Positions 1-11,332 of a DNA stretch of 64,000 nucleotides are shown in pieces; the stretch's first letter is position 1, and each line of letters opens with the position of its first letter. Under the pieces are notes generated by a model that was not told the DNA's origin, searched no databases, and was given only the letters and a program-made list of their open reading frames with translations. Source of the stretch: Patellaria atrata CBS 101060 (taxonomy: Eukaryota > Ascomycota > Dothideomycetes > Patellariales > Patellariaceae); NCBI GenBank assembly GCA_010093705.1, contig MU006089.1, positions 1,785,561 to 1,849,560 on the forward strand. Reading direction: 5' to 3'. A program made the translations under genes and the position numbers.

Positions 1-571
1 GATCATGGTAGGAAAAACAACCAACGCAGTAATTTATAACTGTATCTATTAGCTCTCTGTTCTTCGATAGATGCTTGTACAGGTACGCGATAGTCTCGCA
101 AATATCGGCTGGGGGGGTAGGTTGGCTACAAGCCAGTTCGGTCTCGCGGGTCATGTTTGCCCTCGCCGAGACTTGCAACTCGGGAAGGTCAAACAGTACA
201 CCCATACGGAAGAGTTGGGCGTGAATGAGAAGTGAGTAGTAGGCTTGGTCCTGAATCGTGATATCGTCGGGGGAGGCAGCAGGGGCTTCGGTATTCTGAG
301 ATCGACAAAGGCAATGGATATCCTCAAGCAGGTAGTCTCCCATGAACAAGAATCGTAGGAAACAGATGACGGCAGTACGGGAGTCAGCTTCAATAATTCC
401 CCTCATGTTGAAGGATTCATCGAACTCGAATGTGTAACCTAGCAATGGACATTTGGGGCCCAGAACGCGAACGTCCAAGTTTTCGATTTTTGAAACAGAT
501 CCGTCAGGTGTGCGAATTGTAAGTGAATCGTTTCCAACTGCGAAGGGACCTAAGAAGCAAAGACCTTCCAT
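1..571 (-). CDS. Fungal BTB/POZ-like protein, C-terminus beyond window edge
   Basis: An open frame runs from an ATG at 569-571 on the minus strand for 190 codons to the left edge without a stop, so the gene is partial at its 3' end. The translation opens MEGLCFLGPFAVGND and contains the pattern of the diverged fungal BTB-domain proteins: a strand-rich start (VRVLGPKCPLLGYTFEFDES), then NMRGIIEADS, FLRFLFMGDYLL, HAQLFRMGVLFDLPELQ and a later ETELACSQPTPPADICETI helix. Such proteins are abundant in Leotiomycetes and Sordariomycetes; BTB domains mediate protein-protein contacts, often as Cul3 adaptors, but the fungal group is uncharacterised. No intron is visible in the part seen. The start is the first ATG in frame; the 5' side holds no obvious further exon. 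Family call is from recognition of the motif order, not a search. Confidence 0.72.
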   Translation of the reverse strand, partial: MEGLCFLGPFAVGNDSLTIRTPDGSVSKIENLDVRVLGPKCPLLGYTFEFDESFNMRGIIEADSRTAVICFLRFLFMGDYLLEDIHCLCRSQNTEAPAASPDDITIQDQAYYSLLIHAQLFRMGVLFDLPELQVSARANMTRETELACSQPTPPADICETIAYLYKHLSKNRELIDTVINYCVGCFSYHD

Positions 572-3224
572 GGCTAGTATGAATTGCGCTGAATTATCTT
601 GTAGAGGTAAGTAGAATTACGGCTCTGGTGAGTGATTTCAAGAGCGGATAGGTGAAACGCGATGAGAGCGGAATGGTGGTAATGGTTCCCGAACCGGAAG
701 ATGTTCAAAAATGCAGTATGGTATATGTCTGTCGTGGTTGCGTTCTGGCTTACCAGTGAGAAAGCTATGGCGAGAGATGGTGGGTGAAATGCGGCTTCAG
801 TCGTGATTGCGAAGTTTCTGACTAGTGGTGGTGTTGTTTCAAAACGAACCAAAAAGAGTAAGTGGAGGTAGAGAAGAAGTTTAGAAGATTCAGGTCGTTC
901 AACTCAGGTGGTCAAGGCTGAAGAGATAGATTGGGCTACTTGTTCCAAAACTAGGCAACGATGACTACCTTAGAGCTCGATGTGAGGTAGTAAGGTAAGA
1001 GAAAATGAGAGAAAACAAAACCAATAGAACTCAATCTTACTCACCTTACGTCATTCAATAATTTCCACTGGGCGGACCTTCTCCCGGGCCTTGTCCTACT
1101 GTCTTGCAATAGCTATACAAAACCCGTGACTTTGACGAGTCCATGTAGTCTATAAGACCAGCAGAACGGTTTGTAGTCAGCAACCTTGAGGCCGCGGCAT
1201 AGAACCCGGCTCCCGGACCGAATGTGAAGCATGAGAGGTCTCAACGAATGACAGTCAATTGAAAAGAGGAAGAAAAATTCCTAACCGTTCACCTGTTGGG
1301 GGCCATTTGTTCTGAGATCTCATAAGGTATTAAAATACTGCAGTAAGGTAAAACAACTAGATCCTTTTTAAGTTAGACTCGACCGGGATTCAGCTGCAAC
1401 CTTAAATCGCCAAGCAGTATCTCAGAGTAGCTGTTAGTAGGTATGCTGAGGTGCAGACCGGCTGAGTGATTATAATTTGGAGTAGATTCGGGAGATTTTC
1501 TTTCAGCTAGGGTATTGAGGTGAGGTGTGAGATATGCCGAATAAGATTTCTTGTTTGGTCGACTGGAGTCTTTCCCTTCTCAAGAAGACCTTAAAGTATC
1601 TGAAATGACACGGAACGGAATGGAGCTTTGCTTATAGTGGAGGTTCGGTAGACTGTCTCCAGAGGTAGACAAGTGGAATTGAGTACTGAGATAAACAGAA
1701 GCCTCGAAAACCGAAGAGTCCAAGGTAAGTTTCGAGAATTGCCGGTATTTTTGAACCTTACGTGTGGAACCAGATATTAGCCCAGTTTACGTCACTGAAG
1801 AATGCCTCATACCCATTCCCCATCACGCTATTTCTCGCCTACTGTACACTCACCCTTAAAGGTGTCCTCGACTGTACTGTAGAGAGGAGAATATACTGGG
1901 CGTCCGTAACTGTGCGAACATGCTCAAGATATCGATCTCCTTGCATACTTCCCCTACTCAAGAGGTCTCTAACTCTTGTGTACAATAAAGTCGAAATATA
2001 CACGATAACACATCCATATGGAAGGGCTAACTGTATAGACGACTGGGATCGGAGAGGTTGCAGGATTGAAAGCCTTCCTGTAGCATCCTCTATAAGCGTA
2101 CAGAACTTCAGGATTGCGAACCACAATTAGGAAGGGGACATGACTCGCATAAGGATATAGCACTGCACAACAGAATAGAACTTGAGCAGTCTCGAACTTT
2201 ATGTGATTCTTGACTTTCAAGCCGGTTACGAGGGAGCGTTACGATGGAGGATGCGGAAAGAGATATCGGAGATTGGATCAGATAGAAAAGGGTGAGATTA
2301 ATTATTTAAGTGGTATGACTAGGGTCATGACAAACAAAATAGACAACCTTTATCACTTACAACACGAACCTGGAAACCTAGTAATGATGGCCATCAATAG
2401 AAAGGCCACCATATGGAGTATGTTGACGTATTGAAAGGCGATGTCATAAGATAGGATTTGCTGGGAAGTAGTCCCTATAGGTCTTGTAGGGAAACGTCAC
2501 TGTGGTGCTTGGTCTCATACAGATCAATATGGACGACAGTACCATCGCTTCGAACGTATAGCTGACGAGATATGACTTGACGCAAAGACACAAGGACCCA
2601 AGATAATATACATTCTCGTACATACAGTACGGAGACCTGAACCACCAGTGCTCATAGATCCGGGTGTTCCTGAGCTGGTCTGCTAGATAGAAGCCGTCAC
2701 GAACACTCACCAGCAGCAATATAAAATTGGAAAGAATGAATGCATGGAGAAATTGTGAAAAGGCGGGGCGAAGAAAGAGAGGAGCCACCAAAGTATGGAA
2801 TAGGGGATAAAAAGAGAGTAAGTGTAACAGAGCACTCAAAAGAAGATAAAAATCTAGTATGTTTTAGCGCAGGATAAAATGGTTTCAAAAATCTAGAACT
2901 AGATACGTTACTGATCAATTGTACAGTGTAATTGCACGTAGAACAAAATACAATAGTGGGAAAGCTCTTTGTACAGTTTATGAAACTAAAGTCGAGACTG
3001 CGAGCTACTTCTATATGCCCCTTTTCAATTAAGGTTGCGTCCGAGCTTTATGAGCCTTTGGTGGCTTCCCGTCCCACCTTCGGTTTAGGCGGCGATCGTA
3101 ACGTCAATCGTCCCCAGTGTGACCGAATCAGCCCAAGTACCTGGCTCTCACGGCTCTTTATAGTAAACCTGGCAAGTTGATTATTTCATTTAACAACTAT
3201 TTCCTACTCAGCCCAAAGAGACAC
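572..3224. other. Intergenic region, no supported gene
   Basis: This 2.6 kb stretch separates the divergent BTB-like gene and the small membrane-protein gene. Short open frames exist on both strands, mutually overlapping and without domain content or convincing splice signals, so none is called. The first few hundred bases presumably hold the BTB gene 5' UTR and promoter. Confidence 0.5.
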
Positions 3225-3656
3225 ATGGGTTCCTTCTCTATTCTCCCTGATTCATACAGTGGTCTTGAGACTTGGCTTGTCCGGATATTCGTACGTCTAT
3301 GTCTATAAGCATCAATCTGACCATCGTCCACGACTGAGACTTGCTAATGTGTCTGACAGTTCATATGCGGCTTGATAACCATTGGACCATGGGCGGCATT
3401 GCTCATCTACGACGTTCTTTTGTACTGTTTCCGATGGATTGCCTATGAGATACCTATATTGGGTGGCAGAGCAAGAGGAAGACAACGACCACGAGCTCCT
3501 AGTCTTACGGAAAGGCCTAGCGGCCATCGTCGACGCTTCAGTCTTGCGAGACCCGGCGTAGAGGATGGCTTAGCAATATCAACTGGAAGAACTGGGAGAC
3601 GCCGGTCAAACCTCGAAGAGAGACATAGAGACCCCACCATACCGGAAGATGAATAG
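3225..3656 (+). CDS. Small single-pass membrane protein, two exons, 120 aa
   Basis: Two exons join in phase: 3225-3290 (22 codons, MGSFSILPDSYSGLETW...) and 3360-3656, separated by a 69-nt intron with donor GTACGT, branch GCTAAT and acceptor CTGACAG. The product is 120 aa. Residues about 21-50 are hydrophobic and aromatic (LITIGPWAALLIYDVLLYCF) and form one or two membrane passes. The C-terminal half is Arg/Ser/Pro-rich and ends acidic (TIPEDE). The composition, the clean splice junction and the hydrophobic-then-basic layout say this is a real gene; similar small proteins occur across Pezizomycotina as uncharacterised proteins. Function unknown. The positive-inside rule would put the basic tail in the cytosol. 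Confidence 0.72.
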
Positions 3657-4672
3657 ATTCAGAAAATAAACCAGAATAGAATCACATACTTCGTAGTGAT
3701 AGACACATATTCATCCACGTCTTTGGTTGCTTTCCTAGTTTATCTGGCTCTCTTCCAACATCTCGCAAAGACTGATCATGATTCTATTACCTCACTTTTG
3801 GAATGCTTTCCCCTGGACAGTGGTGTTCTTAGTTTAATAAGAACGTCGGAATCTACTCCGGAAGGTGTTTTATTATGAATGGCGATCAATTTCTCGAGCT
3901 CTATGAAACCGTTGACCGCACCAATAGATCGGAACCCTGACTGGTTTCCGTCTTTTCACACGTACTTTTTTCTGTGAGTTTACTGTGAACGGGAACGTTA
4001 TCCTAGGGATTGGTAGTACATTATGTATAGATCTCGTGGGGGTGGAACGCGTTAATCGCTCACAAACGTGTCTGTCGTCAGCAATGCCTCTTTCAGGGCC
4101 GTACCCTTGCTTGCGAAACGGTCGGAGAGATAGAGCAAGGCAAAGATGTTGCGGTATGCACACCAGATACCGTATTATTTGCAGATTTGTCAATGGATCA
4201 CGCCCTATAGTTTTGTTGGGGCGAGGCAAGATGTTTGCTTCTCCTCACTCAGTTACACACGATTTGGCCTGCTGGTATTTTAGCAAATACTCTGTCAAGG
4301 CGTAAGCTAATGACCAATGAGCACATAGATACTTTCACAGAAGTTCTAAGGCTTTCCGAGTAAGGACTTACCTGCAGCTAATGTTTGGTCCTATGACACC
4401 ACATCCAGCAAAGAATTGACGTCTATTCAGCTCAGCCCGGTCGAAAACACTTATCAGTCAATATTCCACGCCTTTCTAATAACCAGGAAGTCGCTTGGAA
4501 TTGTTTGAGTGTACTTGAGATGCTTGTAACATCGCATATCAGCGGTGAGAAATTCTCTTGGGGATTCCGTTCATCTCATCTTATAAATGCACATGTCTAT
4601 CATCGAATCTCCGGATTGATGATCTTCCTGAATTACCATATTTCTTTCTATAATTGAAAACTTCTGGATAAT
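3657..4672. other. Intergenic region, no supported gene
   Basis: About 1 kb between two small plus-strand genes. Overlapping short frames at 3873-4305 on both strands use non-ATG starts and show no domain. Nothing else is recognised. Confidence 0.5.
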
Positions 4673-5381
4673 ATGACGGCTTATCCCTCTTCTGCAAGAT
4701 TTGATGATCATATTCGCATGCCTTCCAGTCCGTATGGGATGGACCCTCGAAGTCCCCATATTATACCAGGTCAAATGGATCCTTCGTACGATCCTGGTCG
4801 ACGAGGGATGGAGAGTGACTACTTTGCTGGACCAGGAGGTCAGCATCGAGATAGTTACATTCCCCGGACACCGTTTCCCCTTGGATTCGAACCGGAACTT
4901 ATCAATCTCGACTCTCCCCATAGGGTAGATGAACTTGTACGAAGGTAGAAATCGAATACTAGGAGTGTTAAGCAGGTCTAACTTGTATAGAACCAACCTC
5001 AATGTCCAAATGGTCAACGGTCACATCACAAGGGAATCCCGATACGCTCAAATACAACCTAAAATGTGTTCAGATGGAAAGTTTCCGCAAGATTTTCGAA
5101 CCGCAAGGACCGTGGAGGAATTCAGATTACTAGATTGTAGGTCTCTTTCCATCTGTTTCAAGCGAGATCTAACGGAGGAGTTAGCAACGGCTCTCGAACG
5201 TATCCTTCAAGCGTATCATCTTCCCCCTTTACCTATGGATAATAGAGCTGTCCGTCTCCATAGGGAGAGTAGATCGCCTGTTCAACATTACCGACTAATT
5301 ACTCTCTACGACTATCTTGGGGCCACCTCTCTCGCAGAAAGTGAGAGACACAAAGTTGGTTTACGCCATACAATACTCTAA
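4673..5381 (+). CDS. Unrecognised two-exon protein, 220 aa
   Basis: Exon 1 (4673-4944) and exon 2 (4991-5381) join in phase across a 46-nt intron with donor GTAGAA, a CTAAC branch site nine bases before the acceptor AG, and acceptor GTATAG. The product would be 220 aa. The first 90 residues are Pro/Ser/Arg/Asp-rich and look disordered (RMPSSPYGMDPRSPHIIPGQ). The second half is more structured, with an amphipathic stretch LTEELATALERILQAYHLPP and a basic tail. I do not recognise a domain. The splice agreement between two otherwise unconnected frames is the main support. Further 5' exons cannot be excluded, because the ATG at 4673 has no long conserved lead. It may be lineage-specific. Confidence 0.55.
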
Positions 5382-5921
5382 ACTTCTTGTAAACGTACTT
5401 TTCGTCCCATAACAGCAAACAGGTCTCATGCGCAAAGTACTAAAAGTATTGCCCTGTGAATGATCCATGATGTCTTGGTTGCGAGCTCCTGGTTCTTTTT
5501 TTATTACTATTACTTATCGTTACCGTTTCATAAATTCTTTGGTTTGCGGATCAACTTTGCGAGTTTCAGGAATAGCAGTTTCTAAAGGATGTTAGTCATT
5601 CTAATGCCGCTTTACTCAATGAGGAATTGTTTTCCTGTTCTGAAGAGGGGAGCTCATTAGCTTCCCTGCTAAGCTAAACATTATGATAGATATATATGTA
5701 TAAAGAATACATACCTTAAATACCTCAGATCTTTACCTAGTTGAACTTGTGAAGCTGCAGATTCCTTAGTTCCCCTTTCCCACGAGATTCCCACTGCAGT
5801 CAGGTTATGACTATGTGGGCGATAATACAGCCTTCAAAACCCACTTCATGTGTAGTCGCTTGCTTTCTTCTCTTATCATGGGTCATATATAAGCTTTCAA
5901 AGACGAGAAGATCCAATGTAA
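5382..5921. other. Intergenic region
   Basis: About 540 bases, AT-rich in the middle (around 5660-5710), between two plus-strand genes. It should contain the 3' end of the 220-aa gene and the promoter and possibly the missing first exon of the DUF3445 gene. No other feature is seen. Confidence 0.45.
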
Positions 5922-7088
5922 GACAATGTTTCGAATGTACTATACGTATTTCTCAGAACTCTACTTAGCTATTCGTTTGATTCTTCTATATCATTTCATA
6001 CAACTAATGATATCCTCAAGGAGCTCAAGACCAATCTAGTCAAACCTTCTCCAAACACCGAGAAGAACATATACGAAGATATCCAACCCCTTCCCAACTT
6101 CAACTGGAAAGAAACAGAACCACTTCAACTCCGCCCCTTCAAACCCAAATATCACCTCACCATGGGCAAGTTCCCCCTCTCCAAGAACCTAACCCCCCTA
6201 ATCCCCGCAGCGCTAGAAAACATATCGATATCCGAACTTCTTGAAATAGACAACACCTACCTCACCCGCCTCCACCTCCGGCGCTCCCTCATATCCCAAC
6301 ACAGCTTCCACACCATCGCCGCCAACCCCCGCATCGCCCCCGCCATCACGGAATTCTACACCTGGATCTTCGGCACCTATCTCCCGCGGCGTTTTCCCAC
6401 AATCTACGTCCTGCACCCTTCCACGCTGCTCAACACAGCCACAAACGAATATATCCCCCTCGTCCCCGCTAACGCCATCGCAGCCCTCGAAATCCTCGCC
6501 GCACACGTGGATACCGATTTCCTCTTCCTGCTCCCCGATGAGGAGGGGAAATATAAACTCGAGGGCTTCGCGACGTGCTTTCCCTCCGGCTTCGACACGC
6601 GGCGGAAACTCGGCCTCTCGCTCGCGGACATCCATGCCCCGGTGCCCGGCTACAAAGCCCGTCTCGAGAAATCCATGGATCGGTTTTTCGCCTCGTTGGC
6701 GGTGGGAAGGGTGGTGAGGAGGGGAAATTGGAGTGTGGCTACGCGGACGGAGTTATTTAGGTTGGAGGGGAGTCATTTGTATGAGGATGATGTCGGGGGG
6801 GAAGGAGGGGAAGGGGAAGCGGGGAATGGGGAGATGGAGGAAATTGACTTCGAGCAGACGATTGTGAGGTGTGAGCGTCAGACGCTGCATAGACTCCCGC
6901 GGACGGGCGCGCTGGTGTTCGCGTTTAAGACGTATGCATATCCGATTAGGAAGATTAGGGAGGAGGGCAGTGGGAAGGTGCTTGCGATGGCTATTGATGG
7001 GTTGGGGGAGGGGAATGTACCCGGCATGAAGGTGTATAAGAGGGGTGTTGTTTGGGGGGAGAGGGTGAAGGAGTTCTTGCTAAGTTGA
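5922..7088 (+). CDS. DUF3445 (HRQ-family, haem-dependent oxidative demethylase-like) protein; 5' end unresolved
   Basis: From the internal ATG at 6162 the frame gives 308 aa, but family-typical residues lie upstream in the same frame (PLPNFNW, LRPFKPKYHLTM), so coding begins earlier. The frame is open back to 5922 with no ATG, so a first exon, probably a membrane anchor, is missing. A run MYYTYFSELYLAIRLILLYH in another frame at about 5935 could be that anchor, but I could not find a splice in phase. Family hallmarks are IHAPVPGY followed by MDRFF, then CERQTLHRLPRTGALVF and the FKTYAYPI segment. DUF3445 proteins include the alpha subunit of a bacterial haem-dependent oxidative N-demethylase; the fungal members' substrate is unknown. 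The central segment after residue 210 is a Gly/Glu-rich insertion. The gene stands alone. Confidence 0.8.
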   Translation, partial: DNVSNVLYVFLRTLLSYSFDSSISFHTTNDILKELKTNLVKPSPNTEKNIYEDIQPLPNFNWKETEPLQLRPFKPKYHLTMGKFPLSKNLTPLIPAALENISISELLEIDNTYLTRLHLRRSLISQHSFHTIAANPRIAPAITEFYTWIFGTYLPRRFPTIYVLHPSTLLNTATNEYIPLVPANAIAALEILAAHVDTDFLFLLPDEEGKYKLEGFATCFPSGFDTRRKLGLSLADIHAPVPGYKARLEKSMDRFFASLAVGRVVRRGNWSVATRTELFRLEGSHLYEDDVGGEGGEGEAGNGEMEEIDFEQTIVRCERQTLHRLPRTGALVFAFKTYAYPIRKIREEGSGKVLAMAIDGLGEGNVPGMKVYKRGVVWGERVKEFLLS

Positions 7089-8111
7089 TTATAGATGGAT
7101 TGTTTGTGGTGTGGTGGATTTTGGGAGGGCGAGGAGTATGGGAGTATGGGAGTATGGTGGTATGGTAAGGAGATTGGTGAATGCGCACGAGAGTGCTCAT
7201 ATGTAGAAAGAGTACTAGAAAAATAGTCGTAATGCACTCCCACCCTACCTCCAGGTGGACCCCCCCCCCCCGGGGGGGGGGCCCCAATTACCCACCCCAA
7301 CCCCAACTAACCCCCCGCAGAGCAGTCTAATCACGACCTCCTCTGTCGCCTCCTCATCCCCCTTTCCCCAAACGCAAACACCTTTGGTTCAATCCCTCCG
7401 TGTGTCTTTATCAGCAAACCTCAGGCCAAAGGATCGCAGCGGCAGCAAAGAGTCCTTCGTGGGGTTCAAGGAGCTCCTAGGGGGTTATTGTTTTGTCGAC
7501 CTTTTTCTGACTGTTTTGATTTGAGTTTTGCTTTGGCTTATGATTGTTCTATGGGTTTAGCTTATTATTTTCTTCTGGACGGGTTGGGGTTATGGTGGTT
7601 TGGGGGGATGAGGTTTGAACGTGATGAGGATTTTTATGGGAACTGTAATCGTGGTTTTGGAAGCCATACTTGACGAGGAGGTAAGTGTGAGATGTGGTAA
7701 TATTAGGCCTTTTTAAGGTAGAACCAGTGGATTTCGGGACTAAAATACTGGACGGTTCAAACACAAATATAAGTAAGTGTCTTTTGAGACTGCGATATGA
7801 GAAAAAGAAGGGGTTGAAACCACGACACCATAGAAAGCGAAAGTACGAAACACCAAGATATGAAGAAAAATATTCTGAGATAAGTCTACGCTATTGTAGA
7901 CATGAAAATATTCCTCACCGGAGCACCAACGAGGCACGCTCATACCAAATATAATACCAGGAGAGACCGAAAGCTCCATTATGACCATACCGACACGACA
8001 ACTTTTGAAGCACCCTGCGCCAGTCGTGATAAACGCCGATCCCACTGCAATAATCGCCTCCTTACGCCATACCGTTCAAAGACTACCATCTGACCATTCC
8101 TCCTCTTTAGC
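7089..8111. other. Convergent intergenic region with a C/G homopolymer junction
   Basis: About 1 kb between the convergent DUF3445 and coiled-coil genes. It contains the C-run/G-run junction at 7260-7285. Short frames here lack domains. Part of it may be an extra 3' exon of the coiled-coil gene, whose apparent stop overlaps a GTAAGC donor at 8112. Confidence 0.45.
7260..7285. repeat. C12-G10-C4 homopolymer junction
   Basis: Twelve C are followed directly by ten G and then four C. The C and G tracts are complementary and could fold into a near-perfect hairpin with almost no loop. It may be a natural palindrome or an assembly or sequencing artefact at a join. Confidence 0.85.
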
Positions 8112-9195
8112 TTACCTGGGCGTACTCTCCCCAGCAATCCTTCCCCTAGCTTCATTCCCACTGACACTCCTTCCACCCTCACTCGCCGCCACACTCACAC
8201 TCCTGCGACTCTCCACCGAGCTTGTCCTCCTCCGTCCCGCAAGCATAGCCTCCAGTTCCCTAACCCTCCGTCTCAAGACTTCATTCTCCCTCTTCGCCTC
8301 CTCAAGCTCCATCCTTTGCCCTTGCACCTCCTCATACCTGGGCGAGCTGAGCGGTACCGCCCCAAGCGACGATACCGATCCGCCTGTTCTCTCCCGCTGT
8401 GCAGGTCCGTTCGCTATATCGCGCGCGCCGTCGTATACGTGGGAAGCGGTGATGGAAACGCGGTGAGGAAATACGGTGTTGGCGATTCCGGAGGGTGTGT
8501 GTGCGGTCGTGCTGGTGCGACTTAGAGACGAAGAACTACGGTGTCGACGCGCTGTTGTAGGGTGAGTGAGCCCGACCAAGGGATTTGTGGCGGGGTGTTC
8601 GACGTCTGTGACGAGGGTGGGGTCGCGGGTGGAGGTGGAGGATGCGGTAGAGGCGACGGAGGCGGAGTGAGCGCGAAGGGCGGAGAGTTCTCTGGTTAAG
8701 CGGTTGACCTGAGGAGGAGTGGGGTCAGCTCGGGGGAGAGGGGGGGAGAAGTGAGGAAAGTGGTGTTGTTTAGGGCGCGCCCCCCGTTACGAAGCGGAGA
8801 GAATTCGAGGGGCGGGGAAGATAAGGATCTTTTGTGATCTTGGACTTTTGAGAGGAGGTACGTACCACAGCTTCTTGTTCTTTCTCAAGCTCCAAGTGTA
8901 GCTCTGCCGCGGTGAGTGGACGTGGGTGCCTCATTGGAACGCCGGAAGAATCAACGCTCTGTGGAGGATTGGCTCCTGGGGTTATCGGGCTGAGAGGAGG
9001 GAAAGGATGAGTAGCTTGGTGGTGTGTGACTGGTGGTAAGGTTCCTCCTGGTGATGCTAGAGGAAGAGGTGGAGGGCTCATAGGATAGATCTGTGATGCG
9101 CGTCTAGAGGTTGGTAGCGAGGGAACGCTGGTAGTTGTAGTAGAGGGATTCGGAGGGCGAGGAGACGGGGGGACTGAGTTAAGATCTGGAGCCAT
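8112..9195 (-). CDS. Coiled-coil protein of Pezizomycotina, two or more exons, about 308 aa
   Basis: Exon 1 runs 9195-8866 (110 codons, MAPDLNSVPPSPRPPNP...) and exon 2 8708-8112, joined in phase 0 across a 157-nt intron (donor GTACGT, acceptor CTCAG). The N-terminal 90 residues are Pro/Ser/Thr-rich and disordered. A first coiled coil spans the splice (LHLELEKEQEAV then VNRLTRELSALRAH), and a second is MELEEAKRENEVLRRRVREL near residue 245. A Ser/Arg-rich tail follows. No enzyme domain is present. It resembles conserved hypothetical proteins of filamentous ascomycetes with two coiled coils; a scaffold or cytoskeletal role is only a guess. The stop codon TAA at 8112 lies inside a GTAAGC donor sequence, so the true protein may continue in another exon downstream. 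Confidence 0.65.
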
Positions 9196-9260
9196 GATGT
9201 GGATTTCGAAAGGCTGATCTCGGGCGATACGCCGTGAAACTTAGAATGTGATGTTGGAGC

Positions 9261-9521
9261 CTATGATGTAGCATGCAGGTGAGAAGAGCTGAGGACTTGG
9301 TGGGGCAGTCTGTCAACAACTTTACCGGTGTGAACGTTGAAGTTATAGCTGCTTGGGAAGAGTTGAGTAACTGTGATTGCTTTGAAGAACTGCAGGTACA
9401 GGACAAGGATGCCAGGAGCTCCTCTCACCCCATTCTTGCGTTCCTGTCGCGTTGTTGCGATGTGTTGGCGATGTCGTCGGATCAAGGAGGGAAGCTCCTC
9501 CGCAAGAACTCCCTCGTTCAT
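9261..9521 (-). CDS. Possible small protein-coding segment (uncertain)
   Basis: The minus-strand frame from about 9590 down to 9430 reads like protein (EYGIIEFENVYDAVNDFGAR, then MNEGVLAEELPSLIRRHRQH) and is followed by a GTGAG donor-like site. The coordinates given start at the in-frame ATG at 9521. It lies just upstream of the coiled-coil gene and downstream of SAM50, both on the same strand, so it could be an independent small gene, extra 5' exons of the coiled-coil gene, or chance. I could not place a start or an exon chain that agrees in phase. Confidence 0.3.
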   Translation of the reverse strand: MNEGVLAEELPSLIRRHRQHIATTRQERKNGVRGAPGILVLYLQFFKAITVTQLFPSSYNFNVHTGKVVDRLPHQVLSSSHLHATS

Positions 9522-9698
9522 TCGAGCTCCAAAATCATTTACAGCGTCATAAACATTTTCAAATTCAATGATGCCATATTCTTCTAAACTTAGTACATGT
9601 CATCCTCTAGCGTACGATAATTGACGAAAGTCAATATTCGGAAGTGATAAAAGAAAAGGAGTCATATTTACAAGTCTATGCTACACTACAGGATGCTA

Positions 9699-11332
9699 CT
9701 ACAAAAATTCCATACCAACACCGAATGATAGTCCCTTTCTACCTTCTTCACCCCTTCTTAACACCAATGGTAAAGAGAAATTAATTTCAAACCGCGCAAT
9801 TGGGTGCGCATATACCAGCCCAATGCCCGCAGCACAACTGGGGAGCCCGTTCTTGAGCTCCGCGAGAGTCCTCTTCATGCTGTCCGCAACAGCCTCACTA
9901 TCCATCTGGCCATCCTTTCTTCTTCCCTTTAGCGCTAATAGACGGCCTCCGTTGATAAATGCCTGAAACCGAACTGGCGTATCCTTACCAGCCCGAGGAA
10001 GAGGCAAAAGGAGACTGGCACCACCCGCAGCATACACATCTCCCCCGACCGCATCGGGCCCATCCCGAGGCCCTAATCCCGAAAGACGGAAACCCCGGAC
10101 ATCGGTCGGCCCACCGAGTTGAAAGCGGTCGTTGATGCGGGATTGAACGGGGATATCCCCTCCACCGACGGTAAGGGGATACAGCATACCTCCTCGGAGA
10201 CCAGCAGTGAATGAGGCGCCAGTAGCTCCAAATGGTAGAGCGGCCTGAGTCTCGAGCTCTATCTTTCCGAAACCTACATCCCCACGTAGAGCGCCGAACC
10301 CAGCAACTTCCGTGACTGTTTTCATGAGGTAACCTCGGGTTGGCAATAGGGGAAAATCCCGCTTGTCGTTAACCCATGTATGAGTTAGGCTGGACTTGAA
10401 CGAATCCCCTGCATCATTTCTAACCGTAGGGGAGGCCTTTTCTGCAAGACCGGTTACTTGCCGCCATGCGCCAGAATACCCAAGTTCATGTCTGTGACCG
10501 TCCCCTGTCATCCACTTAAGTTTCGTACTTCCTCCTCTTAGCACCTCTTCATGACTTGCCCAGTCCTTCAATGTCGAGCTGGCTAGCCCGCCCAATTCTA
10601 ATCTTACATCTGGGTTGCTAAATAGTGGAGTGCTGAAAGCAGCAGAGTAAGCGGAACGTGTCCTGGTTCCTAAAGAGGCACTTGCATTGAAGAATTCGGC
10701 ACCACCAAAGATATTACGTAGAAGCACGCTGAGATAAGCTGATCCTTCCGCAGTGCCGGCTTCTGTTCCTGTCTGAATCTTATACCATGGTCTTTCCTTT
10801 ACAGATATATACGCAGCTATATCCGTCGGGGTAGTTGAAGGATCGCTAGGGTCAGGCTTGTCAATGAAAATAGAGATCGGAGGTTCAAAGATGTCGAATC
10901 TTTGAAGTTTCCCAGCCGCTATCGATATCTCCTTGATCGCCTCGTTGAGGTTATATGACTGGTCTTGATTTGCGCTAAGAATTGGTCTGAATAATCTTTC
11001 TAGGAAACCCCTTCTCGTATGCTTTGCATTCAGAACGCGTATTGATGAGATAGTAACCGGCAGAGTATTGTTTTGACCGAGCTACACTTTTCGTCAATTC
11101 CTAAGCAACGATTGAAACCTAAAGGTACCCACAAGCTCAGCTAATCTCTGCTGGGACTTTTCATATTGCTCGTGAACCCGCGCATTGAATTCCTTCTCCC
11201 GCTTTTCCTGCTCTTTCGGGTCCACTTTCTGCCTCAGCTTGTCGAAGATCTAGACAACCGCTATTAGTATCATTGATTTGCAGATAACCTGGGAACGCCT
11301 ATACTCACATCATCTTCCAGCGGCGAAGCCAT
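9699..11332 (-). CDS. SAM50: Sam50/Tob55, mitochondrial outer-membrane beta-barrel assembly protein
   Basis: Three exons in phase: 11332-11309 (8 codons, MASPLEDD), 11249-11133 (39 codons) and 11081-9699, giving 507 aa, the usual length for fungal Sam50. Introns are 59 and 51 nt. After a short helical lead the protein has the POTRA-like region (ITLPV-type start NNTLPVTISSIRVLNA, HTRRGFLERLF) and then the Omp85/bacterial surface antigen barrel from about residue 165, with NIFGGAEFFNASASLG, the RGY element (LPTRGYLMK) and the late GGPTDVRGF motif, ending in the barrel strand LSFGVGMEFL. Sam50 is the core of the SAM complex that inserts beta-barrel proteins such as Tom40 and porin into the outer membrane. 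It is divergent from UBC6 with only 326 bases between start codons. Confidence 0.95.

Noticed and set aside
1762-2220. Overlapping frames on both strands at 1.8-2.2 kb
   Set aside because: They overlap one another on opposite strands, contain no domain, and have no supporting splice pattern.
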